From Flavobacterium saccharophilum (lineage in GTDB: Bacteria; Bacteroidota; Bacteroidia; Flavobacteriales; Flavobacteriaceae): 64,000 nucleotides of DNA. The translations under genes were made by a program, and so were the position numbers. Under the pieces are notes generated by a model. The model worked only from the letters and a program-made list of their open reading frames with translations, ran no database searches and was not told the origin of the DNA. The stretch is from the NCBI RefSeq assembly GCF_900142735.1, contig NZ_FRBY01000003.1:248001-312000 (forward strand). Reading direction: 5' to 3'. This document shows, one piece after another, positions 8,312 through 16,725 of the stretch (its first letter is position 1; the number at the start of each line of letters is the position of its first letter).

Positions 8312-11300
8312 ATGCAAAATACCAAAATCAAAACTACCTGTTCATATTGTGGCGTCGGCTGCGGAATTATCGTCACCAATGACGCCAAAAATGGTGTGAT
8401 GGTTACGGGCGATAAAGATCATCCGGTAAATAAAGGAATGTTGTGTTCTAAAGGAATGAACTTGCATTACGTAGTCAATGATACTTCTGACCGAATCTTA
8501 TATCCTGAAATGCGCGGCAGCAAATCCTATCCGCTGGAACGCGTGAGCTGGGACACTGCTCTTGATCGCGCGGCAGCAGTTTTTACTTCTATCATAAAAA
8601 AACACGGACCTGACAGCGTTGGGTTTTATATATCTGGCCAATGTTTAACAGAGGAATATTATTTGGTCAATAAACTGGTAAAAGGTTTTTTGAAAACCAA
8701 TAATATCGATACCAATTCGAGACTTTGCATGAGTTCTGCGGTTGTGGGTTATAAAAAGACTTTTGGAGAAGATTCTGTGCCAATTGCTTATGACGATATC
8801 GAACTGGCAGATACTTTCCTGATTACCGGAGCCAATCCTGCTTGGTGTCATCCTATTTTATTTAGAAGAATTGAAAAACACAAAGAGAATAATCCAAAAA
8901 TAAAAATTATTGTAATTGATCCGAGACGAACAGATACGGCAGCTTTCGCCGATTTACATCTGCAAATTATTCCCGGATCTGATATCATTTTATACCATGC
9001 TATTGCAAAACGTATTATTGAGAAAGGATATGTTGATCACGATTTTGTAAAGAATCATGCGGAGAATTTCAAACAATATAAAGATTTAGTTTTAGGAACT
9101 TCCCTTGAAAAAGCTTCTAAACTTTGCGGAATTTCCGTAAACGACATTAAACTTGCCGCCGATATTATCGGAAAAGCAAAAGGGTTTATTTCGCTTTGGG
9201 CAATGGGTTTAAATCAAAGTGCTGTTGGTGTCGACAAAAATACCGCTTTACTAAATTTATCTTTATTGACAGGGCAAATCGGGAAACCGGGTTCCGGGCC
9301 ATTTTCACTAACTGGTCAACCCAACGCAATGGGCGGACGCGAAGTGGGCGGAATGGCAACACTTTTAGCAGCACACAAAGACATTGCAAATCCGGAACAT
9401 CGTAAAGAAGTAGCTGATTTCTGGGGCGTTGACGAAATCTCAGATAAACCGGGATTAACAGCAACCGAAATGTTTGAAGCATTGGAATCAGGCAAAATGA
9501 AAGCGGTTTGGGTTATTTGTACCAATCCGATGGTAAGTTTGCCCGATTCTCGTCGCATTGAAAAAGCACTTCAAAATGCCAAATTTGTGGTGGTTCAGGA
9601 TATTTCACATAATGCTGATACTTCTAAATATGCCGATCTTTTATTGCCTGCCGCCGGTTGGTTAGAAAAAGAAGGCACCATGACCAATTCAGAACGTCGT
9701 ATCTCGTATCTACCAAAAGGAATCAATGCGCCCGGAGAAGCACTTCCGGACATTGAAATCTTAATTCGCTTTGCTAAAAAAATGAATTTCAACGGCTTTA
9801 ATTTTAATAGTGCCGAAGAAGTCTATAAAGAACATTGCGCGCTGACGAAAAACACTAATATTGATATCTCCTTTTTAAATTATCACCGTTTAAGAACCGA
9901 AGGTACTTTTCAATGGCCTGTTCCTGATTATGGACATCCGGGAACGCCTCGCCTTTTTACAGATAAAAAATTCTATACACCATCAAAAAAAGCAATTTTC
10001 AATTTACCAACGGCTATCGAAAATACTTCGGAGCAACCAAGTCCGCAATTTCCGTTTATCCTGACTACAGGAAGGGTTCGCGATCAATGGCATACGATGA
10101 CCAAGACCGGAAAAGTATCCCGTTTGATGACGCATACACCAAGTCCGGTTTTAGAAATTAATCCGATTGATGCTTATAAAAACGACATCAAAAATGGTGA
10201 TATTGTTATTGTTTCGAGCAAAAATGGAGAAGTTCGCGTAAAAGCAAAAGTTACAGATTCCATAAAAGAGAAAGTAGTTTTCCTGCCAATGCATTGGGGA
10301 AAACAACTTGATAATGATTTGAACCGAACCAATAATTTAACAAATACCGTTGTGGATCCTGTTTCAAAAGAACCAGATTTTAAATATACGACTGTTGCCA
10401 TTACCAAATATGTAAAACTTTTCCAGAAAATTGCCATTGTGGGAGCCGGAGCAGCAGCCTTCCGATTTATTCAAAATTATCGCGAATTCAATTCGACGGA
10501 TGAAATTATTGTTTTTTCGAATGAATTAAATCCGTTTTATAATCGCGTTTTGCTACCAGAATACATGACAGGCGAATTTAGCTGGCAACAATTATTAAAA
10601 GTAAAAGACGGTGAAGCTTTAAGTAAACTAAAAATTACGATGAAAGCCGGCGTGGCAATTGATAAAATAAATGCGACGTCAAAAACCATAACAGATAGTT
10701 TAGGCGAAACCCACACTTACGATTCTTTAATTTTAGCAACAGGAAGCCGTCCTTTCATTCCTGAAAATGCTCAGCTTCATTTACCCGGTCGTTTTACCGT
10801 TCGTCGTAAAGAAGATGCGGACCGACTAAAATCCTATCTTGACAATACCAATTTACCTCCTGAAGAACAACATGTTGTTATTATTGGTGGTGGTTTATTA
10901 GGATTGGAATTGGCTGCGGCCTTAAAGCATAAAAAAGTAAAAATCACGATAATTCAAAGGGCTTCTCGTTTGATGGAGCGCCAGTTGGATTTGATTTCAA
11001 GTAAATTATTGGCTGAGGAAGTTCAGCTTCGCGACATTCAGATTTATTTTGATAATGAAGTAAGTACTGTCTTTGAAACCGAGAATCCAAACGAATTAGA
11101 AATTGCCTTAAAAAGTGGCAGAATCATTACCGCAAATACGATCGTTTATACCATCGGAACTATTCCGAATATCGAAATTGCCCGCGAAACAGGACTTGCC
11201 TGTGGTCGTGGAGTTAAGGTAAATCAGTATTTACAGTCTTCAAATCCTGATATTTATGCTATTGGAGAAATAGCCGAATTTGATAATAAACTATTCGGAA

Positions 11301-11830
11301 TCACATCTGCTGCCGAAGAACAGGCTGATATTTTAGCTAATTATTTAGCCGGTGATATCAGCAGTTATTACAAAGGCTCGGTTTTAATGAACATTCTGAA
11401 ACTGGAAGATATTAATCTCTGCAGTATCGGAGATATTGAGATTCCGGAAAATGATGATTCGTACGAAGAAATTGTTTTTGCCGATCTAAAACAGCGTTAT
11501 TACAAAAAATGCATTGTTAAAAATGATTTGCTTGTTGGAGCCATTTTAATGGGCGACAAGAATGAATTTGCTGAGTTCAAAACGATGATCGAAAGCAAAA
11601 TCGAATTATCAGACAAGCGGAATTCATTATTAAGAGGAAGTTCAAACGCAAAACCGGTATTAGGAAAATTAGTTTGTTCCTGCAGTCAGGTTGGGGCCGG
11701 AAACATTGAAGAAACTATTAAAGGCGGTGTCAACAACTTCACCGATTTATGTAAAAATACGGGCGCCGGCTTGGGCTGCGGAAGTTGTAAAACCGAAGTA
11801 AAAGAGATACTCGCAAAGTGTAAAATTTAG
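8312..11830 (+). CDS. nasA: Assimilatory nitrate reductase fused to an FAD/NAD(P)H reductase and BFD domain
   Basis: This 1172-residue protein reduces nitrate to nitrite in the cytoplasm. An N-terminal [4Fe-4S] set (Cys10, Cys13, Cys17, Cys45) and the molybdopterin domain follow the NasA/NapA pattern, with Cys139 in RLCMSS as the expected Mo ligand. From about residue 707 a second enzyme begins: an FAD-binding IAIVGAGAAAFRFIQ, then an NAD-binding VVIIGGGLLGLELAAALK. The last 70 residues are a BFD-like [2Fe-2S] domain with CSC and CGSC. This joins what is NasC plus NasB in Bacillus into one chain, so electrons could pass from NAD(P)H through FAD and iron-sulfur centres to Mo. The ATG at 8312 is preferred over a GTG or other start further up because MQNTKIKTTCSYC matches the family N-terminus. 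Confidence 0.9.
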   Translation: MQNTKIKTTCSYCGVGCGIIVTNDAKNGVMVTGDKDHPVNKGMLCSKGMNLHYVVNDTSDRILYPEMRGSKSYPLERVSWDTALDRAAAVFTSIIKKHGPDSVGFYISGQCLTEEYYLVNKLVKGFLKTNNIDTNSRLCMSSAVVGYKKTFGEDSVPIAYDDIELADTFLITGANPAWCHPILFRRIEKHKENNPKIKIIVIDPRRTDTAAFADLHLQIIPGSDIILYHAIAKRIIEKGYVDHDFVKNHAENFKQYKDLVLGTSLEKASKLCGISVNDIKLAADIIGKAKGFISLWAMGLNQSAVGVDKNTALLNLSLLTGQIGKPGSGPFSLTGQPNAMGGREVGGMATLLAAHKDIANPEHRKEVADFWGVDEISDKPGLTATEMFEALESGKMKAVWVICTNPMVSLPDSRRIEKALQNAKFVVVQDISHNADTSKYADLLLPAAGWLEKEGTMTNSERRISYLPKGINAPGEALPDIEILIRFAKKMNFNGFNFNSAEEVYKEHCALTKNTNIDISFLNYHRLRTEGTFQWPVPDYGHPGTPRLFTDKKFYTPSKKAIFNLPTAIENTSEQPSPQFPFILTTGRVRDQWHTMTKTGKVSRLMTHTPSPVLEINPIDAYKNDIKNGDIVIVSSKNGEVRVKAKVTDSIKEKVVFLPMHWGKQLDNDLNRTNNLTNTVVDPVSKEPDFKYTTVAITKYVKLFQKIAIVGAGAAAFRFIQNYREFNSTDEIIVFSNELNPFYNRVLLPEYMTGEFSWQQLLKVKDGEALSKLKITMKAGVAIDKINATSKTITDSLGETHTYDSLILATGSRPFIPENAQLHLPGRFTVRRKEDADRLKSYLDNTNLPPEEQHVVIIGGGLLGLELAAALKHKKVKITIIQRASRLMERQLDLISSKLLAEEVQLRDIQIYFDNEVSTVFETENPNELEIALKSGRIITANTIVYTIGTIPNIEIARETGLACGRGVKVNQYLQSSNPDIYAIGEIAEFDNKLFGITSAAEEQADILANYLAGDISSYYKGSVLMNILKLEDINLCSIGDIEIPENDDSYEEIVFADLKQRYYKKCIVKNDLLVGAILMGDKNEFAEFKTMIESKIELSDKRNSLLRGSSNAKPVLGKLVCSCSQVGAGNIEETIKGGVNNFTDLCKNTGAGLGCGSCKTEVKEILAKCKI

Positions 11831-11837
11831 TTTCTTT

Positions 11838-11911
11838 TGTTTCAGGTTTCAAGTTTCAAGTTATTGGAACGCACAGAAACCTGAAACTAAAAAAACTTGA
11901 AACCTGAAACA
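11838..11911. repeat. Perfect 19-base inverted repeat between nasA and the next gene
   Basis: TGTTTCAGGTTTCAAGTTT (11838-11856) and AAACTTGAAACCTGAAACA (11893-11911) are exact reverse complements with a 36-base loop. They start eight bases after the nasA stop and end six bases before the next ATG. The RNA hairpin would lie in the ribosome-binding region of the downstream gene. It is built from the same heptamers seen in other gaps. Confidence 0.8.
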
Positions 11912-11917
11912 AAAGTT

Positions 11918-13348
11918 ATGGAATTGACAAGATTAATAGTAAAAGGAGGCGTTATTTCGCCAGGAGAATTACGTGAAGTAGTCAATATGGCAATGGATCA
12001 TGGTTTGGATTCGATTTCATTTGGTTCAAGACAGGATATTATTTTTCCGAAGGGATTAAATCTCTCCAGTAAAGAAAAAATCGGGAAACATCATTTTGTT
12101 TTTCCAAATGAAAAAAGCGGTAACAACATTGTTTCTTCCTATGTATCAACTGATATTTTCAGAAATACCAATTGGCTTACGGGAAACAAATTCTTATATA
12201 TTTTAGAGCAATTTAAAGAACAGCCAAAACTAAAAGTCAACATTAATGACCCTAAACAACAGTTGGTTCCGTTGTTTACCGGACATTTAAATTTTATTGC
12301 TTCAGAGCATGAAGATTATTGGTACTTATACATTCGTTTACCAAAATGGGAACGTATGGAAGTCTATCCTGTCCTGATTTACAGTTGGGATATCGCTACT
12401 TTTTATTACGAAATCGAAAAAATCGTTTCTGAAGAATCTTATGGAATTGATATGATTTTCAGCTTAGTAAGTGAAGCACTAGACACCAATAACAGAACGA
12501 TTGACAAGCCCCTAAATGTTCCTTTTTATCCTTTTCCATACTACGAAGGAATGAACCGCATGGGGATTGATCAGTATTGGTTGGGTTTATATTGGAGAAA
12601 TAATTTATATGATTTAGATTTCCTCAAAGAAATGTGCGATTTGTGTTTTGATTGCAAAATTGGGAAAATATGTATCACGCCATGGAAATCGTTTATCGTG
12701 AAAGGAATTCCGAAAGACCGAAAACTGGAATGGGAGAAATTCTTAGGAAAAAAAGGAATCAACGTTCGTCATTCTTTATTGGAATTAAATTGGCATTTAC
12801 CGGTTGCAATGGAATGGGCTTTGAACCTAAAAACCTTTTTAGTTCGAACACTCGATCAATTTGATATCAGTACCTATGGATTGACTTTTGGAATCTCCGA
12901 ATACAATCGTGACGGTCATTATTTTACTTCGATCGTAGTTGAAAAAAACGAATTGCCAGCAGCTTTAGAATCGATCAAAATCCGTGATACTTATAATGTT
13001 TTATTTGCAAAGAATTTCGATCCCAATACACGCGAATATATAGTGCATTCTCAAGATATTGACAAATTAGAATTGCCAACCATTTTGATCGAATTAAGCC
13101 GAAAATACTTTGAAGAACTCGGTAATTCAGTTGCAGAGTCAACAGAAAACACACAGAAAAAAGAGAAAACGCAATTGGACATTTATCAATGCCAGGAGTG
13201 TCTAACGCTTTATAATTCGGAATACGGTGATGCAAGTCAGGGAATTCCAAAGGGAATCTTATTTACAGATTTGGCTGAAAGTTATTGCTGTTCTTTATGT
13301 GAAGCTCCGAAGAATAATTTTAAGATTCTGGAGGCTGTGGAAAATTAA
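11918..13348 (+). CDS. Nitrite/sulfite-reductase-like protein with C-terminal rubredoxin domain
   Basis: This 476-residue protein has two tandem halves that resemble nitrite/sulfite reductases: an N-terminal ferredoxin-like half (GVISPGELREVV, then SFGSRQDIIF) and a second half with CITPWKSFIVKGI. The siroheme/[4Fe-4S] cysteine pattern of that family (C-x5-C and C-x3-C) is not visible. Instead Cys240, Cys243, Cys246 and Cys252 form C-x2-C-x2-C-x5-C. The C-terminal 50 residues are a rubredoxin-type iron site (Cys425/Cys428 and Cys458/Cys461). It may be an unusual nitrite reductase or an electron carrier to one; the operon position favours a role in nitrate/nitrite reduction. ATG 11918 is chosen because the upstream TTG lies inside the repeat. 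Confidence 0.75.
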   Translation: MELTRLIVKGGVISPGELREVVNMAMDHGLDSISFGSRQDIIFPKGLNLSSKEKIGKHHFVFPNEKSGNNIVSSYVSTDIFRNTNWLTGNKFLYILEQFKEQPKLKVNINDPKQQLVPLFTGHLNFIASEHEDYWYLYIRLPKWERMEVYPVLIYSWDIATFYYEIEKIVSEESYGIDMIFSLVSEALDTNNRTIDKPLNVPFYPFPYYEGMNRMGIDQYWLGLYWRNNLYDLDFLKEMCDLCFDCKIGKICITPWKSFIVKGIPKDRKLEWEKFLGKKGINVRHSLLELNWHLPVAMEWALNLKTFLVRTLDQFDISTYGLTFGISEYNRDGHYFTSIVVEKNELPAALESIKIRDTYNVLFAKNFDPNTREYIVHSQDIDKLELPTILIELSRKYFEELGNSVAESTENTQKKEKTQLDIYQCQECLTLYNSEYGDASQGIPKGILFTDLAESYCCSLCEAPKNNFKILEAVEN

Positions 13349-13505
13349 TTGCGTTAGTAATTAGATTCTTAAGGAAAATCTTAACATTTATGTATTCAAA
13401 TATTGATTAAATTTAGCTTAACTAAAATTTAATGTTGTGACAACTTAATTGTTTTGTTATGATAATCATTTAGTTAAGTCTATTTACTCAATAAAACATA
13501 CCGTT

Positions 13506-14144
13506 ATGATAAAAAGAACAACCAGAACCCCAGCCGTAAAAAATGCTGAAACACCAGCAACAGAACCTATAAAAGAAACGACCGAAATTGCCGCGGAAGC
13601 TAAAGCAGCAACACAAACTCCGGCACCAAAAGCTGCAACTCCAAAAGCTCCGGTTAAAAGAGCACCAAGAACCGCGGCTAAAACTCCGGCAGCAACTGTA
13701 AAAGCGACTGCCCAAACTCCGGTAAAACCAGCTTCAAAAAGTACTCCGAAAGCGGTAGTTAAAAGAGTAACGACGGCTGCACCAAAAACTGGAGAAGTAA
13801 CTCCTGAAATAATTGAAATTAAAACCATTGATAAACCTCAGGATCATCAGGCTATTTTGAATATTGAAGAAATTGCCCTGGAAATTGTAAAAAACAAATC
13901 AAAGGACAAAAAAGTAAAAAGTAAGCTAAAAGAGAAAAAAGAAAAGGCTAAAAAAAGAGAAAAAGCGATAAAAGCGGTTATAAAAAAACTTGAAAAAGCC
14001 AAAAAAGCAAAGCTAAAAGCTGAAGCTAAGAAGAAAGAAAAGGCTAAAAAAGAGAAGGAAAAGAAAGCCAAGGCAAAAGCTAAAAAGGCTGAAAAAGAAA
14101 AAGCTAAAAAAGGTAAATCAAAGGATAAAAAGAAGAAAAAATAA
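13506..14144 (+). CDS. Lys/Ala/Pro-rich histone H1-like protein
   Basis: This 212-residue low-complexity protein begins MIKRTTRTPAVKN. Its first 90 residues are rich in Ala, Pro and Thr with KAPVKRAPR-type repeats. A short acidic, hydrophobic segment (about residues 100-130) follows, and the remaining 80 residues are almost only Lys, Ala and Glu. The composition resembles bacterial histone H1-like nucleoid proteins, which bind DNA through Lys-rich tails, but no folded domain is identifiable. The C-terminal half could form a long charged helix. It sits between the nitrate reductase genes and the moa genes without an evident link to either. The start was placed at ATG 13506 rather than an in-frame TTG further up. 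Confidence 0.7.
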   Translation: MIKRTTRTPAVKNAETPATEPIKETTEIAAEAKAATQTPAPKAATPKAPVKRAPRTAAKTPAATVKATAQTPVKPASKSTPKAVVKRVTTAAPKTGEVTPEIIEIKTIDKPQDHQAILNIEEIALEIVKNKSKDKKVKSKLKEKKEKAKKREKAIKAVIKKLEKAKKAKLKAEAKKKEKAKKEKEKKAKAKAKKAEKEKAKKGKSKDKKKKK

Positions 14145-14150
14145 TTGAAG

Positions 14151-14181
14151 AAGGTTTAACGTAAAAGTTGAACCTTTTTTT
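14151..14181 (+). terminator. Rho-independent terminator
   Basis: AAGGTTTAAC (14151-14160) pairs with GTTGAACCTT (14167-14176) with one G-T wobble, and seven T follow. It ends the transcript of the Lys-rich protein gene. Confidence 0.8.
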
Positions 14182-14195
14182 ATGCGCTCCAATGA

Positions 14196-14284
14196 GTCAT
14201 TGCGAGGAACGAAGCAACCACACTACAAATACTAAAAACCGAAATTGACACCCGGCATGCGATTGCTTTGTTCCTCGCAATGAC
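14196..14284. repeat. Inverted repeat of the GTCATTGCGAGGAAC type
   Basis: A 22-base arm at 14196-14217 (GTCATTGCGAGGAACGAAGC..) is repeated in reverse at 14263-14284 with one mismatch. The arms are separated by 45 bases, between convergent genes. Words of this type recur as intergenic repeats in many bacterial genomes. Confidence 0.8.
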
Positions 14285-14298
14285 TGAAATGTGCAAAA

Positions 14299-15306
14299 TC
14301 ACCCCCCAATCGCAATCATACTACGATTGTCAAAATGCAATGCCGGATCATCCATTTCAGAAACCGTAACCATTCCTGCCCTAACCTTCTTTTTATTTTT
14401 AATAGATTCTGAGATCAAATTGGTAATGGATTCACCACTTCTATAAGCCGTTAATAAATCTGTTTCTGAATTAGAGAATAGACAATTCTTGATTTTACCA
14501 TTTGCTGTCAGGCGGATGCGGTTGCAGCCATCACAAAACGGATTTGTAATAGAGCTTATAATTCCGAAATCGCCCTGAAAGTCTTTTATTTTATAGGTTC
14601 TTGCCGTGAAGTTTTTTTCGTCTTCCAACTTTTGAATTTCTTCAGATGAGAATACATTATTTACTTCTGATAAAATCTCATTTTGAGAAACCATTTTGCT
14701 TCTGTCCCATTCATTTCCGGCAAAAGGCATAAACTCGATAAAGCGAACAGAAATTGGTAAAAACTGCGTTAACTGAACAAAATCAGTAATTTCGTTTTCA
14801 TTAAAACCTTTCATCAAAACTACATTTACTTTTACATGAAAATCATTATTTAAAAGCAAATGCAGGTTATCAATTACTTTTTCAAACTGATTTCGGAGCG
14901 TTATCGTGTGAAATTTAGATGAAACCAAGGTATCTAAACTCAAATTGATTTTTTTGATATTGGCTTCTTTCAAAGCCTGAATATGACGATCTATTAAAAT
15001 ACCATTTGTAGTAATCGAAAGTGATGTTTTTAAAGTTGCTAATTTAGAAATAATCTCCGGAAAATCTTTTCTTAATAAAGGTTCTCCACCTGTTAATCTA
15101 ATTTTATCAACGCCATTTTCTACGAAGATTTGGGCTAATGAAAAAATCTCTTCAGCCGTCATTAAACTGGCTTTTGGAGACAATGCGATTCCGTCAGCAG
15201 GCATGCAATACGTACAACGCAAATTGCATTTCTCCAGCAACGAAATACGCAAATAATTGTGTTTTCGCCCAAAATCATCCGTTAAAATGGTTTTAGAGGG
15301 TGTCAT
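14299..15306 (-). CDS. moaA: GTP 3',8-cyclase MoaA
   Basis: This 335-residue radical-SAM enzyme carries out the first step of molybdenum cofactor synthesis, making the precursor of cyclic pyranopterin monophosphate from GTP. The N-terminal cluster motif is CNLRCTYC (Cys27, Cys31, Cys34), followed by the GGEPLLR loop. The second cluster motif, FCDGCNRIRLTANGKIKNC, is near the C-terminus. The protein ends in DNRSMIAIGG, and a C-terminal Gly-Gly is needed for activity in this family. It is the last gene of the long minus-strand moa run and overlaps the moaC-moaB gene by 14 bases, so translation is likely coupled. Confidence 0.95.
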   Translation of the reverse strand: MTPSKTILTDDFGRKHNYLRISLLEKCNLRCTYCMPADGIALSPKASLMTAEEIFSLAQIFVENGVDKIRLTGGEPLLRKDFPEIISKLATLKTSLSITTNGILIDRHIQALKEANIKKINLSLDTLVSSKFHTITLRNQFEKVIDNLHLLLNNDFHVKVNVVLMKGFNENEITDFVQLTQFLPISVRFIEFMPFAGNEWDRSKMVSQNEILSEVNNVFSSEEIQKLEDEKNFTARTYKIKDFQGDFGIISSITNPFCDGCNRIRLTANGKIKNCLFSNSETDLLTAYRSGESITNLISESIKNKKKVRAGMVTVSEMDDPALHFDNRSMIAIGG

Positions 15307-16207
15307 GATTTTTTCCTTTTAAAATATGAAAAACGTGCATTACATGCGGAAAAACAGCATCCATCGATTCTCTGGCTCCGTTGGTTGATCCTGGCAAAGC
15401 CAAAACCAAACTTTTTCCTAATGTTCCTGCCACGGTTCTTGATAACATGGCATACGGCATTCTTTGTTGTCCGTAATTGCGAATTGCTTCTTCAATTCCC
15501 GGTATTCTGCTTTCTAATAACGGCGATAATGCTTCCGGTGTTACATCTCTTGGCGATAAACCAGTTCCTCCCGTAAAAATCACCAATTGATGTTCTTTGG
15601 CGAAAGCCTTAGTTTTTTCCTGAATAATGTCCATTTCATCCGGAATAATCTCGTAATGCGCTGTTTCAACTCCGTAAGAATCCAGTTTTTCAACAATGAT
15701 TTTTCCGGAACGATCTTCTTTGTCTCCGGCAAAAATCGAATCAGAACAAACAAAAACGGCTGCTTTTATTACGTTTGGAAATTTATTTTTGAAAGAAGAT
15801 TTTCCGCCTTCTTTATTAATTAATTTAATTGTCGAAATTTCAATTTCTTTATCAATCGGTTTCAACATGTCATACATCGTAAGCGCTACAATCGAAGCGC
15901 CGTGCATAGCCTCAACCTCAACTCCGGTTTTGTAAACTGTTTTTACATTGAAGATAATCTGAATCGTCAAACCTTCAATTTTATATTCCACCGAAGTAAA
16001 TTCAATTGGAATAGGATGACAATCCGGGATTGATAAATGCGTGTTTTTAACTGCAAATAATCCGGCCGTTTTAGCCATTTCAAGTACATTCCCTTTCGGA
16101 ACCAGATTATTCACCACAGCATCAATTGTTTCCTGTTTGCTAACTTTGACAATTGCCGTGGCCGTCGCGGCTCTTAAAGTGTTTATTTTATGCGTAATAT
16201 CAACCAT
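15293..16207 (-). CDS. moaCB: Fused MoaC-MoaB molybdenum cofactor protein
   Basis: This 304-residue protein joins two enzymes. Residues 1 to about 145 are MoaC (cyclic pyranopterin monophosphate synthase; VDITHKINTLRAATATA and VEVEAMHGASIVALTMYDML). The rest is a MoaB/MogA domain (VCSDSIFAGDKEDRSG, FTGGTGLSPRDVTPEA) that adenylylates molybdopterin. The fusion links steps that in E. coli use separate proteins. The start at ATG 16207 gives the standard MoaC N-terminus MVDITHK; the open frame extends 21 codons further into moaE but without family similarity. It overlaps moaE by eight bases and moaA by 14. Confidence 0.93.
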   Translation of the reverse strand: MVDITHKINTLRAATATAIVKVSKQETIDAVVNNLVPKGNVLEMAKTAGLFAVKNTHLSIPDCHPIPIEFTSVEYKIEGLTIQIIFNVKTVYKTGVEVEAMHGASIVALTMYDMLKPIDKEIEISTIKLINKEGGKSSFKNKFPNVIKAAVFVCSDSIFAGDKEDRSGKIIVEKLDSYGVETAHYEIIPDEMDIIQEKTKAFAKEHQLVIFTGGTGLSPRDVTPEALSPLLESRIPGIEEAIRNYGQQRMPYAMLSRTVAGTLGKSLVLALPGSTNGARESMDAVFPHVMHVFHILKGKNHDTL

Positions 16208-16637
16208 TAGTATTTTGTTTCCAGGTGAATGTATCGTTTTCAAACATTTCTTTACCAAAAATCGGCACATCGGTTTTGATCCAGTTTACGATTGCTTCCG
16301 TTGCTTCATAAACTTGTTTTCTTCGTGTTGCCGAAACAAATACGAACAAACAAATTTCGCCTGCTTTTACCACGCCTAAACTATGGTAAATGTGCATGCA
16401 GGTTAAGTCGAATTTAGCGAAAGCTTTTTCACGAATTGCATGCAAAGCTTCGTTTGCCATATCGGTATAAGCTGAATAATCAATCGCAACAACCGTATTG
16501 TCGTGAATCACATCAGCGCGAACTTGTCCCAGAAAAATATTGTGTGCGCCAATTGTATGTTTTGACTGATGTTTAGCGATAGACTCAGCTATGAATTCAG
16601 GAGCAATTGGTCCTTCTACAAATACATTTTTACTCAT
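16200..16637 (-). CDS. moaE: Molybdopterin synthase catalytic subunit MoaE
   Basis: This 145-residue protein is the large subunit of molybdopterin synthase. With thiocarboxylated MoaD it adds the dithiolene sulfurs to cyclic pyranopterin monophosphate. It shows the family pattern HNIFLGQVRAD, the central YSAYTDMANEAL and the C-terminal TDVPIFGKEMF. The small subunit gene moaD lies upstream, separated by the moeB gene. A strong hairpin lies between moeB and moaE. The C-terminus overlaps the moaC-moaB start by eight bases. Confidence 0.93.
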   Translation of the reverse strand: MSKNVFVEGPIAPEFIAESIAKHQSKHTIGAHNIFLGQVRADVIHDNTVVAIDYSAYTDMANEALHAIREKAFAKFDLTCMHIYHSLGVVKAGEICLFVFVSATRRKQVYEATEAIVNWIKTDVPIFGKEMFENDTFTWKQNTNG

Positions 16638-16665
16638 TTTCTTTTATTTTTTTTGAGGTTTTTTC

Positions 16666-16714
16666 CGCCACGAATTCACGAATGATTATTCTTTAAATTC
16701 GTGAATTCGTGGCG
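16666..16714 (-). terminator. 18-base perfect hairpin between moeB and moaE
   Basis: CGCCACGAATTCACGAAT (16666-16683) pairs perfectly with ATTCGTGAATTCGTGGCG (16697-16714), with a 13-base loop. Runs of A or T follow on both sides, so it can act as a terminator in either direction and could attenuate moaE-moaCB-moaA. The arm sequence recurs at 4294-4312. Confidence 0.7.
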
Positions 16715-16725
16715 AAAAAATTTCT

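Noticed and set aside
13484..13828. Antisense frames (13484-13828, 13488-13715, 13847-14071) over the Lys-rich protein gene
   Set aside because: They are mirror images of a low-complexity A-rich coding sequence and encode Val/Ala/Phe/Ser-rich nonsense.
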